Source: Xestospongia bergquistia
Lineage: Eukaryota > Porifera > Demospongiae > Haplosclerida > Petrosiidae
NCBI GenBank assembly: GCA_963965975.1
Contig: OZ014411.1
Location: 17,202,446-17,266,445, forward strand
Reading direction: 5' to 3'
DNA: 64,000 nt
Shown: positions 34,601 to 47,293 of the stretch, one piece after another
How positions within the stretch are numbered: the stretch's first letter is position 1
Layout of the letters: every line of letters starts with the position of its first letter
The notes under the pieces: generated by a model
What the model was told of the DNA's origin: nothing
Database searches by the model: none
What the model saw: the letters and a program-made list of their open reading frames with translations, nothing else
Program-made: the position numbers and the translations under genes

Positions 34601-36058
34601 AAATATTCCTTGTTCACCAGGAGGCATGTCATTAGATGGCCTCAAATTGTAAGTATCCTCGTTCACTTGGACAATCTCCGGTGCCATGTCCTCAGGTTCA
34701 AAGTCTTCCGTTTGTATGTTTTCAATGACGTCTGTATCTCTGTTGGAGTGAGGTATATCTTCTGGGTTGGGTTTTCCGCTGATTGGACTTCTACTTCTGG
34801 CAGTTCTACTTCCTTGTCCCCCGCCAGACTTAGAACTAGATTTTGCATTTCCCTTATTTTTGCTTGTGCTGTTGGATTCTGAAAGCTGAGATACCTTCTT
34901 TGTGAGAGCTTTGAGAGCACAAACCACAGAATTATCAATCTCTCTGGATCGTTGAGGAGGATCTGCTCTAAAGCTTTGATGTTCCCTCTCTCTATTGCTC
35001 CCTCCTCCATTATAGTTACATCTAGACGCTAATCGTGATCCTTACATACCCAAATATTGCTTTTTCAAACTAATATCATCACTAAACATGGCGAAAGTAA
35101 CAGCATCATTAATAAAAAACATATTTTGACCTGTAAATTCAATCTGTTGTTCTAAGGCGTACTCCCACGTACAACTCTCTTCTCTATTTTCAATATGGTC
35201 AGGATGCCTCACAGCTTGTTTACAAAACCATTTGTCAACACCACACCACCATTCATACCATTTGGCAATTTTCTTTGGACATGAAATCGTTTCAATCATT
35301 GAAGTTTGAGCCATTTCCATTTCTTCAGGCATATCTGGTCCTCCACCAACGCCACAAAGTTTGACTTCATACTTGCAACGTTTCCTTGATGGAGGATTAT
35401 TCTTTGACTTGTCTTGAGTCCCTGAAGTAGCCATATTATCTAACCTGAAGGAAGAAATATAGATTCAAAAGACTGAATATGTAAACTAAACATTGGCCTT
35501 TTATAGATAAAATGTAGACATACTTTATGTGTACCACACCCAAATAATACAGTTTACATTTAAAGTGTAAACTGTACTGAAAGTAAACTGTACTAATGAA
35601 TTATGCAAATTTAAATTATACAATTTAGAAAAAAAGTGAACAAACTGTAATACAGTATTTATAAAAAATTGTACTAATTACTACTATTTCCATATATGGT
35701 GTCTAAATTATAAATATGTAATATTTATACATATATGGTGTCAAGATTATAAATATGTAAATATTTATCCATATATAGACTCCATATTTATGTCTACATG
35801 TGTACACATACATGTGTGGGCACACACTAGTAAATGTATACATTTTTAATTACATTAGTACAATTTAAACTGTATTACAGTTTTACAGTTTACTATAAAA
35901 TTGTATTATTGAATATGTACTTATTAGGTTTCATTTAGAGTACACTTATGAAATAAACTGTACTAACTCTACTAGTGTATACCAAGGTCAATCCCCTGTC
36001 ATAAGTACACTTTATAAAGGACTAGTACAGTTAGTTCACTTTATAGTAATTGTACCTC
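31692..36058 (-). other. Element B minus arm: left end plus structural gene parts, inverted
   Basis: Reading leftward from 36058: terminal repeat, CArG-like box (35690-35699), TATA (35505-35497), the Cys/His-rich first gene (from 35434), the basic protein, the acidic protein, the first structural block (34174-32918), the second (from 32917) and the outer part of the beta-rich capsid candidate (from 32300). It stops inside that last gene, where it meets the plus arm. Confidence 0.8.
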
Positions 36059-36230
36059 CCGGGAGGTACAATTACTATATAGTGAACTAACTGTACTAGT
36101 ACACTTTATAAAGGACTAATACAGTTAGTTCACTTTATAGTAATTGTACCTCCCGGGAGGTACAATTACTATAAAGTGAACTAACTGTACTAGTACACTT
36201 TATAAAGGACTAGTACAGTTAGTTGACCTG
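36000..36230. repeat. Palindromic joint after element B
   Basis: Two CCCGGG-centred palindromes at 36058-36063 and 36152-36157, again 94 bp apart and built from the same arms as the joint at 28150-28440. Confidence 0.9.
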
Positions 36231-36378
36231 GGTATACACTAGTACAGTTAGTACAGTTTATTTCATAAGTGTACTCTAAATGAAACCTAATAAGTACATA
36301 TTCAATAATACAATTTTATAGTAAACTGTAAAACTGTAATACAGTTTAAATTGTACTAATGTAATTAAAAATGTATAC
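36158..36378 (+). repeat. Third terminal-repeat fragment, joined to the hAT 3' half
   Basis: Rightward-facing end of a further element copy, with part of the inner repeat rearranged near 36200-36226. It stops at GTATAC (36373-36378), the same base at which the fragment in duplication copy 1 stops (7017). hAT coding sequence (TRWLAH) follows directly. Confidence 0.85.
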
Positions 36379-37334
36379 ACGCTGGCTGGCACATAAGGGG
36401 TGAAGGTAAGCTATGCTGCAATTGTGACTGCTTTTGACAATATCCATGAACATACACACGAGCCAGAGGCACTGGGACTGAGCAAAGCTCTTAGTAAGAA
36501 GGAAACAACTGCAACTATTTTCTTACTTGACTACACTCTTCCACAGGTAGCCAAACTTAACAAAACACTCCAGACAGAGCACCTGGACTTGTCAATCGTA
36601 TCCAGCTTTGTCAATGCAACCCTTCATACATCGGAAAATGCAATTACACCTGCAGCAAACTGGGTTCTTGAACTTTGGGAAGAATGTGTGAATCTAGAAA
36701 GAGCAACTGTTTCAGAAATATCTCACACAGACATTCCAGGAAACCATAGCTAAGCCATTTATTGCCAATCTGAAGGATAACATTTCAAGCCGTTTCGCTT
36801 CTTCTGGAGATGTTTTGTCAGCACTAAGTATATTCGATCTAATGAAAGTACCAGTGGATCCTCATGATTTGTCCCATTATAGAGAAGACTCAATTAGCAT
36901 ACTTCTTGCCCATTATGGCATAGACAGACCTGCAGAGACATTGCAGGGTGAGGAAACAGTAAAAGAAGCAATGATCTCCCCTGACACAACTACAGAGTGG
37001 AAAACCTTCCATCAGTTTATGGGTAAGCAACCTAAAGAGAACACGAAGTTGCAGTTGAAGGAATTAGCAACAAATGAAATGTTAAAATATATGTTTCCAA
37101 ACATGAACACACTTGCAACCATCAGTCTGTCCATTCCCATTGCTACTGCCTCTGTAGAGAGAAGTTTCTCTCAGATGAAGTTAATAAAAACTCGGTCTAC
37201 GCAACCGCTTAAGTGACACCAGCCTTTCACATCTTATGAAAATAGCCATTGAATTTCATGACACTTTGCTAGATAGTGACTTTGAAGACATTGTAGATAT
37301 GTGGAATAGAAAGAGTAGAAGAATAGCTGTTTAG
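36376..37334 (+). pseudogene. hAT transposase, C-terminal part
   Basis: Resumes with TRWLAHKG (36376-36399) and SYAAIVTAFDNIHEHTHEP, then continues in frames 36400-36753 and 36740-37216 to the conserved hAT dimerisation region (LATISLSIPIATASVERSFSQMKLIKT) and ends LRNRLSDTSLSHLMKIAIEF..NRKSRRIAV with TAG at 37332-37334. Three slips are visible: after the LAHKG codons, around 36740 and near 37195. By comparison with the family, only some 15-20 residues are missing between ..KEV at 14390 and TRWLAH here, so the virus-like insertion cost the target about 50 bp. Confidence 0.85.
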
Positions 37335-37515
37335 GTTTAAAAATGTACATTCTCCTTGTGTTGAACCTAAGGTTATCTTATGTATATTCCATTATTCCTT
37401 GTGTTGAGTTTCAGTTCTGTATTCATTACATCCAATTACCCCTTGAAAAAAAAAAGGCAAACCTAATTTCCAAGGGGGGGCAAATGCCCCCCCTGCCCCA
37501 CTAAATGAAACCCTG

Positions 37516-38590
37516 ATTTTTGACAAGTTGCTGTTAGCACCCAATGTTGCAAATCTTCAACAAATTTCTTATCATTCATAACCAGTTGATTTCTCATCCT
37601 TTCTTGTTACTTTTAAGTTTTGTAACAACCATTACAATATTAGATAAATATTTTTATGCCTGTAGTAAAGGCTCAGCTATAAAAAGAAATGTGGAGCGCT
37701 TCTCATACATACTATACGTTCATACTTTCAGCAGCTACCACTCCCACTTTACTCCAGCAAGCAGGTGAATGTACTAGTATTGAAGATATGAATTACAGCA
37801 TGGAGTATATTGTAGATATGATTGAGAATGACTGGGAAAGAGCAGGAGAAGTAATTTGCTAGTATAGTGATGATGATTTCGAGTGTGGAATAAATGAAGA
37901 AATTGCTGAGGCCAGATATGAAATAAACTGTGACTGTAATTTTTGTATTATGATTTTCTTCAACAATAAAATATAAAATATTGAATGAATAGAATGACAA
38001 AGAGCATGTGCTTGGAATTTTCTTCATACTTTTGAACAGTTATGTGCATGAAACATAAATGTGTCACTACATATTATCCTACTGAAAAAATAAAATTATC
38101 TTTATAAAGAGTTGAGGATTCTGAACATGATCAGGAGTTCATAGTGATTGGTGTGAAGATAAGCATGAGAGAGATGAACAAACAGAGAATGGTGCAGAAT
38201 ATATGGACCTAGACGAAAATGTGAATGATGAACACAACGATGAAGATTGACGATGAAAACAACAAGGAGGAAAGTGGTGATGAAGATGGTGATAATAATG
38301 GTGATGAGGATGAAGACAATAATGATGACAATTTCACAGTACACGAGTGCACTAACCGATGTGAACCACTGTTTCCTTTATCCACACTGTTACTGGATAT
38401 CTTCCATCTTTCATTACAGATTAACCTCTGTTTTGTATTAATATATGCATTGTAATGTATTATTCATTCTTACTGTTATTAGTTTGTGTATGCACATGTG
38501 TGGTAAGGACCACATGTCAATAGTGTGTTGTCTTACTTACTCTGAGTTTGTAACTGTCAGTATAAGATCATTTTAAGTTGAACTCACTGT
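37516..38590. other. No confident gene; acidic low-complexity frames
   Basis: Contains short frames coding for Asp/Glu/Asn-rich repeats (38225-38455), which come from GATGAN simple repeats. The sequence around 37542 resembles the piggyBac-like end at 5117, and acidic codons at about 37780-37940 could be the decayed N-terminus of such a transposase. Neither is provable here. Confidence 0.3.
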
Positions 38591-40996
38591 CCATCACTCT
38601 AATAATTGGCGAAGAGGATGGGAGAATTCGACCCTCTTAAGGAAGATTGGGATAGCTACATGGATCGTGGTGCTCTCTATCTAGAAGCACACAATATCAT
38701 GGAAGGCACGAAGAAGCGGGTATTGCTACTTACATTGTGTGGCAAGGAGACGTACTACACTATTAGAAACCTCATAACCCCGATAAACCGTCTGAAGTTG
38801 ACTACAATGAGATAGTTCAGCTCGTGAAGCAGCATTTCAACCAGAAACCAATCGTTACCATACACATTTAAAGTTTATCATGCACATCAGAGCCAAGGAT
38901 AAGTCAGTTGAAAAGTATGTAGAAGAGTTACAGCATATAGTTATACACTGTGACTATGGAGATTCTCTGAAGGACATGCTCAGACATCGTATTATCTGTG
39001 GTATTAATAATAAGCAGATACAGTGTCGCCTACTCACAGAAAGGAAGACTGACTTTGAGAGTCTCTTGGAGATTGCTCAGTTAATGGAGTCAGCTGCCAG
39101 AGATGCAAAAAATTTGGCATTAGCTGGAGCAGGCAAAAGATTTGGCATTAGCTGAAGAAGAGAAAGCAATTGTGAAAGAAGAAGCTGACATTAAGAAAAT
39201 TTCCAAGGGGAAGAAACCACAAAACAATAGTTGGTGGGACCCTATTGTACACAGTTGCTATAGGTGTGGATGTAAACACTCCCCCATAAGTGGATTTACA
39301 GAAACTGTTTCCCATTTTTGTCATAAAAGAGGACACATAGCAAAAGTGTGTAGAATGAAGCAGAAAGGCACTAATGAACATTCCAACACACCAATACTGT
39401 TGAAGAGAATGAAATCTAGTCGGAACAAATTTATGATTTGTACACGGTTACTAAAAATCATAACAAGCCTATTTATGTAACAGTAACATCTCACAAAAAA
39501 ACATTAAAGATGGAGATTGATATGGGAGCCACAGTATCTATTATCAGTAAATTAAAATACGACACACTATGGAGTTACAATGATGCACCACCACTAGAAC
39601 CGTTTGCTATTACATTACGTACATACACAGGAGAAGTGGTGAAAGCAGTGGGAAGAATCAATATAGATGTAGAACACAGAGGAGGAAAAGACTTTCCCTC
39701 ATCATTGCTCTTGGATTGGATCCAAGTCTATTAGGACGAGTTTGGTTATGAGAAATAAAACTGGACTGGAGAGATATCTACAGAGTAAACGAACTCAATA
39801 CAAGTGAATTGCTGGGCATACTCACAGACCATGAAATTGTGTTCCAAGATGAGTTTGGAACAATAGGAGAGTAGCGAGACTACTGGTAGACCCGAGAGTC
39901 CATCTGAAATTCTACAAACCCTGTTTAGTTCTGTTCGCATTAAAGCATAAAGTTTAAAAAGAATTAAACAGGTTAAAGGAGGAAGGAATAATACAGAAGG
40001 TACAGTCAGCAGAATGGGTTGCCCCAATAGTTCCTGTTATGAAGGAGGATGGCACAATAAGAGTATGTGGTGACTATAAAGTCACAGCAAATCAGGCAAT
40101 ACTTGTCGAGTCACACCCAATTCCTAGAATTGAGAAAATATTTACTAAAATGTCAGGTGGAGTCATATTTACTAAATTAGATTTATCTCATGCCTATCTT
40201 AAATTGAGGCTAGATGAGACTGCGAAAAAATACTTGGTCATAAACACACATAAAGAACTATATGAGTATAATAGGTTACCATTTGGAGTCTCCTCCGCCC
40301 CCACTATATTCCAGCAAACAAAGGAGGATCAACTGCAAGGACTAGAGCACATAGGATTTATATGTCATGACATCCTGATCACAGGCTGTACTAAGGAGGA
40401 GCATCTGAAGACGCGAGATGTGGTTCTCACAAGATTAGAACGAGCTGGAATGTGGTTAAAGAAGGTCAAGTGTCAGTCCTTACTTCCCAGTGTTGAGTAT
40501 CTTGGACACAAAATAAGTAAAGAAGGACTCAAACCCACAGATGAAAAGGTTAGAGCAATAAGTGATGCACCTAGGCCTAGGCCTACAAATTGATCACAAT
40601 TAAAAGCATTCTTAGGTTTAATTAATTGTTACAGTAAATTTTAAACCCAATATGTCAACTATTGTGTCACCTCTCTATAAGTTATTACAGACAAATGTAT
40701 CATGGAGGTGGTTGAAGGAAGAAGATGATTCTGATTCTACAGTTGCCTGATCTACTTCTTCATTATGACTATTCAAAACCATTAATATTATCGTGTGACA
40801 CCTCACCAGTAGGAGAGTGAGAGCGAGAGACATAGTCTTGTCAAAGGTTAAGAAATACTTCCTACAGGGGTGGCCAGAAAACATCATCAGCAAAGAGATA
40901 ACACTTTATAAACAGAGAAACGATGAGTTGAGTGTAGAGGACAGCTGTCTATGGTGTACTAGTGTTATTATACCACATCAGGTCCCTAAGAATAAC

Positions 40997-41343
40997 ATGT
41001 CCAATGTTCGACATTATTCTAACTCCTACTTTCTATCTTTCACTAGATAGAAAGTAGGAGTTAGAAGGTAGAGTGATAACAGCACGAGTTCTCTGAAAAT
41101 ACCTTGTATGTTTTTTTGTCGTGTTACTAGGAACATCAGTATTCCTATCAGATGTTACAGTCGAGTCCATAGTATATGGATTAGGTTGAGTTGTGTCTGC
41201 AGGGTGCACAGGTCCCTTCTCCTGCATCTCTTCTGATGATCATTGGTCTCATCTACTTGATCAGTAGTAGTTCATTCTTCACTTATTTCTCCAGACATTG
41301 TCAGTGGATCTATATTCTCTTCACCTTGTGGGCTACTAAAAGT
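40997..41343. repeat. Inverted repeat arm 1 inside Gypsy fossil 1
   Basis: 347 bp that match 42232-42578 in reverse complement with few differences. The sequence is the 3' tail of the retroelement, placed backwards between reverse transcriptase and integrase parts. The arm carries its own short palindrome (CTACTTTCTATC / GATAGAAAGTAG). Confidence 0.9.
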
Positions 41344-42231
41344 GATCATCAGGTGAGGCAACAAATAATCCATGTAGGCCATCCAGGAATTGTCAGAACG
41401 AAATGTTTTGCCAAAAGTTATGTGTGGTGGCTGTCTTTGAATGTAGATCTGGAGAAACAAGTGCATGAATGTATAAAGTGTCAACAAGAAAGAAAAATGC
41501 CTCCAGCAAGACACTGAAAAGCATGGCAGTGGCCAGAGAAGCCATGGACATGATTACATGTGGATCAGGCAGGACCAATTATGGGTAAAACTCTGCTAAT
41601 TATTATTGATGCTTATTCGGAATGGATGGAAGTTTTTAATGTACTATCAATCTCCTCTGAATCTACTATATTAAAATTGAGAACAATTTTTACTATATAC
41701 AGGCTTCCTGAAGTATTTCGATCTGACAATAGTCCAGCTTTTACAAGTCAAGAATTTAAAGAGTTTATACAATGGAACGGAATTTGACATGCGTCCACAC
41801 CTCCGTATCACCAAGCTTCGAATGAATTATCTGAGCGTGCAGGCAAAACAGAGGACTGAGGAAGATGGAGAGTCCATTACAAACAAGAATTCCACATTTG
41901 TTGGTCAATATGTCTTCTCCATATCTTTCCATCAGTCAATTTAATATTAACTAGATTTCTTCCCTCTTTACTTACTATTTTCTCTGGTAAACATTTATTT
42001 CCAGAGCCAAAATTACGAGCCATTACTCTCTCTCTAATATTCAAATATATATGTTTCTGATTTAGAATGAAATATTTCTCTTTCCGATTTCTTGCTTTCT
42101 TGTGGTTTGTCAGATACAAAAGGTCTAAATGGGTTCTTATCCTCCTTCTATTAGCAATTCAGCTGGTGCTGTACCCATAGTCCTTTGAGGCGTTACTGTG
42201 TATTTTAACCATGTGATTGTCGGCAAAACAA

Positions 42232-42578
42232 ACTTTTAGTAGCCCACAAGGTGAAGAGAATATAGATCCACTGACAATGCCTGGAGAAATAAGTGAAGAA
42301 TGAACTACTACTGATCAAGTAGAGGAGACCAATGATCATCAGAAGAGATGCAGGAGAAGGGACCTGTGCACCCTGCAGACACAACTCAACCTAATCCATA
42401 TACTATGGACTCAACTGTAACATCTGATAGGAATACTGATGTTCCTAGTAACATGACAAGAAAACATACAAGGTATTTTCAGAGAACTCGTGCTGTTATC
42501 ACTCTACCTTCTGACTCCTACTTTCTATCTAGTGAAAGATAGAAAGTAGGAGTTAGAATAATGTCGAACATTGGACAT
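42232..42578. repeat. Inverted repeat arm 2 inside Gypsy fossil 1
   Basis: Partner of 40997-41343, in forward orientation. The segment just before it (about 41877-42200) codes for an integrase tail on the minus strand, so the 3' part of this fossil was inverted and duplicated. Confidence 0.9.
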
Positions 42579-42689
42579 TTTCTGACCATTTTTTATGTTT
42601 GTCCTATATGTTTGATTTGATCGGACAGAATGTCTGAAGAAGAAACCTAGGCCAAAAACAGTCGACAGAAATTAAAAGCTGAATCAGCA

Positions 42690-44150
42690 AATACGTATTA
42701 CGTAATTTAATTGCACGTGACTTCATACTTCGCTTGTTCACCAACGATCATAAAATGCAGCTGGATCTCTTCGTCTACTTCTGGTACTGAAGTACCAGCC
42801 AAGCAAAGGAAACTGAAACATGAGACATTCAAAAAATGGACAAATCAGTATGATCAAGAGTGGCAAATAATCATATGGTTTGATTGTGAGATGATACTGA
42901 GGGTGGCACAAAAGTGGTTGTAAAGCTGAAGTGTCGATTGCGCACCAAGTATAAGGACAAAATCGTTGGTAGAAAGAACTTTAGTGACAAGTGGAGAAGT
43001 GGTGTCGAATCTGTTAGAAGTACCAACATAGTTGATCATGCCAAGTCTGATCAGCACACACATACAAAGAATCTACACAAGAATTGGCTCAGGAATGACG
43101 TTCGAGTGTTGCTTCATATGCTCCTATCGCACAGTTGTTAAATTCTTTACCAGATGATGAATGAAGTAAACTAAACTTAAAATTTTATATTGTTTATTTA
43201 GTAGCTACAGAACAGTTAGCCTACTAAAAGTACTCCAAAATTTGTGAACTTATAGCAAGACATGGAGTAAAGATCGGTAACTCGTACCTCCATGAATATG
43301 CTGCTAAGGAGTTTACGCACTTTATAAGTGAATCAAAAAGGCAAAGTATGCTTTCTTCTACTTCCAGTGCTAATATTTTTTCTTGTTTATTGGATGGTGC
43401 TACTGACAAGAGCAATACTGATAACCAGCTTTTGCTAGTTCTCTGGTGTGACGCCAAAAGTGCAGATGAAAAGATTCATATTTGAATGAGTTTCTTATCT
43501 TTACATAAACCCCAAAATGTCACTGCAGAAGGTCTGCTTGAGTCACTGAAGTATGGACTACAGCTGGAACCCAATCTTTGACAAGGGAGTTGGTTGGTAG
43601 GAATTGCTACTGATGGTGCATCGGCAAATGTGGCTGCCAATGGTCTAAAAGGGTTGGTAGAAAAAGAAGTTCAAGGGATTTTTTGGATGTTGTGCTTGGC
43701 GCACTGACTTGAACTAACTGTCAAGGTTGTACTTCAAGGAACATCCTTTGACTTAATTGATCAAATGCTCCTTTGCATATACCACATTTATGAAAAGTCT
43801 CCTAAGAAGTGTAGAGAGTTGGACAGCATTGTTAATGACCTGAAGGAAGTATTCAACCTTGCTGATGAGGTAAAAGGAGTTTGACCAATACGCATATGTG
43901 GAATTCGATGGGTATGCCACAAGCTGAGCACCTTAAAAAGAGTTCTTGCTAAATGCAGTGCCTATACTGCTCACCTAGCAACATTTTGGAGGATCCTTCA
44001 GTAAAACCAGCTGATTGAGCAAAATTGAAGGGATACCTGAAGAAGTGGACTGATGCTAAGTATATTCTTGGTTGCACATGGTGTAAGGGGGTAGTGATGT
44101 TGACGAGGAATCATTAAACATGTCTGAACTTGACGATGACTATGACTGGT
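42690..44150 (+). pseudogene. hAT transposase pseudogene 2 (KIAA1586/ZNF862-like)
   Basis: Frames on the plus strand show a TTF-type zinc-finger-like start (KLKHETFKKWTNQYDQEW, SDKWRSGVESVRSTNIVDHAKS) followed by the core (LLDGATDKSNTDNQLLLVLW, WLVGIATDGASANVAANGLK, CGIRWVCHKLSTLKRVL). This is the order of DUF4371-type hAT transposases related to vertebrate KIAA1586 and ZNF862. Several in-frame stops (near 43485, 43580, 43710, 43885) and at least two slips make it dead. Its ends were not found. It sits between two Gypsy fossils. Confidence 0.75.
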
Positions 44151-44399
44151 GAGAAATGTGGTATTAATATGTTGTAAATTTTGTCTCTCGTAGGTGATAT
44201 AACTACCTTGATGACTCAAGGTGAAGACTTAGAAGATAATTATTATCCTATCCCTAGCAAAACATTTTGCTTTGCTGTATCTTTTGGTAAACAGACCTTG
44301 TCCAGGTGTACATTAACAAGGGATTGTTATTTGTACCTCTATAATAAATCTATGCATACATTATGCTTATGTATGTATATATTATATTTTTTAAATGAA

Positions 44400-47160
44400 A
44401 ACTTGTTAACCTGTAAAATCAGTGGTAAGATAGGACACACCCAAAGGTATTGCAGAACCAGATCAAACCCAAGGCAAAGTAAACCCCAAGCTGTTAAAAG
44501 CCTAACAAAAGAAGACACCACATTAGAAGAGTATCCATTGAACAACATGAATAAACAAGGATCACAACCACTCAAGTTAAAATTAGTGATCAACCAGAAA
44601 GATTTAGAAATGGGATTAGACGCCAGATCAGCTGTTAGTTTAGTTTCACAACAAACACTTGCTCAAATGTGGCCAAAGATGCCTTTAGAAGCATCAGACA
44701 TTGTCCTCAAGACATATTCGGGAGAATAAATTAAAACTTTAGGAAAGCCAGAGTGACAGTTATAAAACAAGCATATCAACAATTGTTATTGGATGAGGAG
44801 AGTAACCAGTTTGTGGTAATAAATACTCACAAAGGGTTATTTCATTACAATCGCCTTCCATATGGTATTTCATCAGCACCAGGAATCTTCCAAGGAACAA
44901 TGGATAATTTGGTGCAGGGCATACCAGGAGTGGTAGTGTATATTGACGATGTTTTGATTACTGGCCCTACTAATGAAGAGGACCTTAAATCATTAGAAGA
45001 AGTTTTAAAGTGTATGAAGGAGGCAGGTCCAAAGCTACGACAAGACAAATGTTCATTTATGAGTCCTTCAGTCACATATTTAGGGTATAAAATTGATGCA
45101 GAGGAACTTCACCCTTACCAGAGAAAGTGGAAGCAATTGTGAAAGCTCCTAGTCCAACTAATGTCACACAACTCAAGTCATATTTGGGATTGGTAAGTTA
45201 TTACAGTAGATTTCTACCTAACCTCACCTTTACATTATGTCTTTTGTATAGGTTACTGAGAAGGAATGTTAAATGGAAATGGACTAGTAAAGAAGAACTA
45301 GCATTTGCATCATCAAAAAAACTGTTAACGTCCTCAAAAGTACTTGCACATTTTGACCCGAAATTACCAATAGTTCTGTCATGTGACGCATCTTCATATG
45401 GTATAGGAGCTGTTTTAGCCCAAAAATTACCCGATGGATCAGACAGACCAGTTGGCTACGTCTCCAGAACCTTATCATCATCTGAAGCAAATTATTCACA
45501 AATAGAAAAAGAAAGATTAGCTTGTGTATTTGTAGTTACAAATTTAATGCTTATCTGTATGGACACCCTTTCACCCTATACACAGAACATCTACCACTAA
45601 AGAGTTTATTTCAGGAACATACTAACATCCCAGTACATGCCTCAGGTTGAATACAACGATGGTCATTGTTACTAGTGTCATACGAGTACACCATTGCATA
45701 TCGACCAACACAAAAGCATGGAAATGCAGATGCTATGAGTCAATTACCACTAGCTGATAAACCAGTAGATGTACCAGTACCTCAGGAACTTGTTTTATTG
45801 ATAGAAACTCTTCAGAATTCACTGATCATAGACAAAGATATTCATGAGTGGACCAGAAAGGACCATTACTTTCAACTGTTTATCGTCATATTCAATTTGG
45901 TTGGCCACGTAAGGTTAGCTCTGAATTACAACCTTTTTTCATTATACAGAAAGAACTATCGTCTATTAACTGATGCATAAGTACCTGAACCAGGTCGACA
46001 AGCGTTATTAAAACAACTTCATGAAGGTCACCCAAGTATTTGTCACATGAAGAGTTTGGCTCGGTTATACATTTGGTGGCCAGGTATGGATAAACAAATT
46101 GAAGAATTCGTAAAAAATTGTGAAAAACGTCAAGTAAATCAGGCAAATCCAGCAACCATACAACCGATATCTTGGTCATGGCCAAGAAAAACCACGGTCA
46201 AGACTCTATTTAGATTATGCGGGACCCGTTGAGAACAAAATGTTTCTTATTGTAGTTGATTCTCATACCAAGTGGACGGAAAATTTCTCCACCTTGACAG
46301 CAACACCCACTGCTACTATTACAAAACTAAGATGGACTTTTGCTCATTATGGACTTCCTCAACTATTCTTACAGATAATGGCACATGGTTTACTAGTCAA
46401 GAATTTAAGTCTTTTCTAAAATCCTTAGGATAACAGCATATTACAACTGCCCCATACCACCCACAATCTAATGGGATGGCAGAGCAATGTGTACAAATTT
46501 TTAAGAAAAGTATGAAGAAGATTACTAGTGGAACTCTAGATGAACGACTATCTAATATATTATTTACGTATCGTACTACACCACAATTCACTGCAGAGCT
46601 CATGTTCGGTCGATGCATTAGAACAGAGTTTGATCTTTTAAATCCTAGTGATTTTAAGGAATTGACAGCACAAAACCAGTCAAAGAAAAAAATTGTTCAA
46701 GATTTACTTCAAATTTTCATCAGGGGGAGAGGTGGTTACCAGCAAAAGTAGGTGGAGTTGTTGGAAACATAATATATGAACTTAAATTAGAAAACTTACA
46801 TAAAGTAGTCTGAAGACATGTTAACCAAATTCCCAATCATTCTACTCTTGATTTTGATATGGACATTGGTCGAGATATGACTAACACTCCTAACAGGAAT
46901 ATCGAATTAAACACAGATACACCAGGAAATTCGTCAATACCACAATCACGTTATCCTAGTTGGATTTGCATTCCAACAGATTGTTATATTACTTATGTTT
47001 GTTGTTGACTAAATTAAGAGGGGGAAGAACTGATGTATTTGTATTTTGAATAATGTATTATGTGCACGTGATGTTTTGCATAGAATAGTGCTGTTTTGTT
47101 GTTATAGTGTCAGTCAACATTTTGGAGTTGTTTTCATTATTATAAAGTCAACTGGAGAAT
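44400..47160 (+). mobile_element. Ty3/Gypsy-type retroelement fossil 2
   Basis: Parts in order: zinc knuckle (CKISGKIGHTQRYC, about 44410-44455), aspartic protease region (about 44570-44730), reverse transcriptase (about 44750-45140, with VVYIDDVLITGP), RNase H (about 45350-45600, LSCDASSYGIGAVLAQ), chromosomal linker and integrase zinc domain (about 45990-46140) and integrase core (about 46200-46760). A polypurine tract AAGAGGGGGAAG (47016-47027) marks the 3' end, and the probable start of a 3' long terminal repeat follows (about 47031). A different subfamily from fossil 1. Old, with several breaks. Confidence 0.85.
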
Positions 47161-47293
47161 ATAACATATGGCAATGTCATCAACTCTTCCAAGTGCAAAT
47201 TAGGTGTCACCAAACTCACCTTTTTGGGACACCAAGTTAATCAGCACGGTATCACTCCATCAGATGACAAAGTCGCAGTTATCCAGAACTATA
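47161..47293 (+). mobile_element. Gypsy reverse-transcriptase scrap
   Basis: Nearly identical to 48766-48897 in Gypsy fossil 3 (KLGVTKLTFLGHQ region). A short piece copied or broken off from the same element family. Confidence 0.75.

Larger units (their letters stand above)
28391..36058. mobile_element. Virus-like element B, snap-back (inverted) derivative of A
   Basis: Both ends are the left end of the element. The plus arm 28391-31689 matches A from 14386 to 17687. The minus arm 31692-36058 matches A from 19212 back to 14386. The arms meet within about 2 bp. Everything right of A position 19212 (late rightward genes, helicase, coiled-coil block, zinc protein, right end) is absent. It could form a long hairpin with a stem of about 3.3 kb. 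Fossil, broken, close in sequence to A. Confidence 0.85.
12743..37515 (+). mobile_element. hAT transposon copy 2, split by the virus-like array
   Basis: The 5' end CAGGGTTTCATTTAG at 12743 is matched by its reverse complement CTAAATGAAACCCTG at 37501-37515, giving a 15 bp terminal inverted repeat with the CAGGG start usual for many hAT elements. The 5' transposase half (13203-14390) and the 3' half (36376-37334) lie on either side of 22 kb of virus-like DNA. No clear 8 bp target duplication was found (AACATTTG before, ATTTTTGA after), perhaps because of decay. Confidence 0.8.
38590..42578 (+). mobile_element. Ty3/Gypsy-type retroelement fossil 1, rearranged
   Basis: Begins with a primer-binding-like TGGCGAAGAGGATG (38607). 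Parts in order are gag-like (about 38606-39155, start FDPLKEDWDSYMDRGALYL), zinc knuckle region (about 39250-39360), aspartic protease (about 39480-39730), reverse transcriptase (about 40039-40600, with KLDLSHAYLKL and HDILITG), the linker to integrase (about 40817-40990), integrase zinc domain (about 41340-41510) and integrase core (about 41560-41860). The tail holds inverted pieces. Long terminal repeats were not identified. Old and broken, with many breaks. Confidence 0.8.

Noticed and set aside
14386-36378. Virus array as host tandem gene cluster
   Set aside because: Terminal repeats, palindromic joints, split hAT reading frame and lack of any recognised host domain all point to an inserted element.
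38225-38455. Acidic Asp/Glu/Asn-rich protein
   Set aside because: Product of a GATGAN simple repeat. Two frames are open over the same stretch, and no domain or promoter supports a gene.
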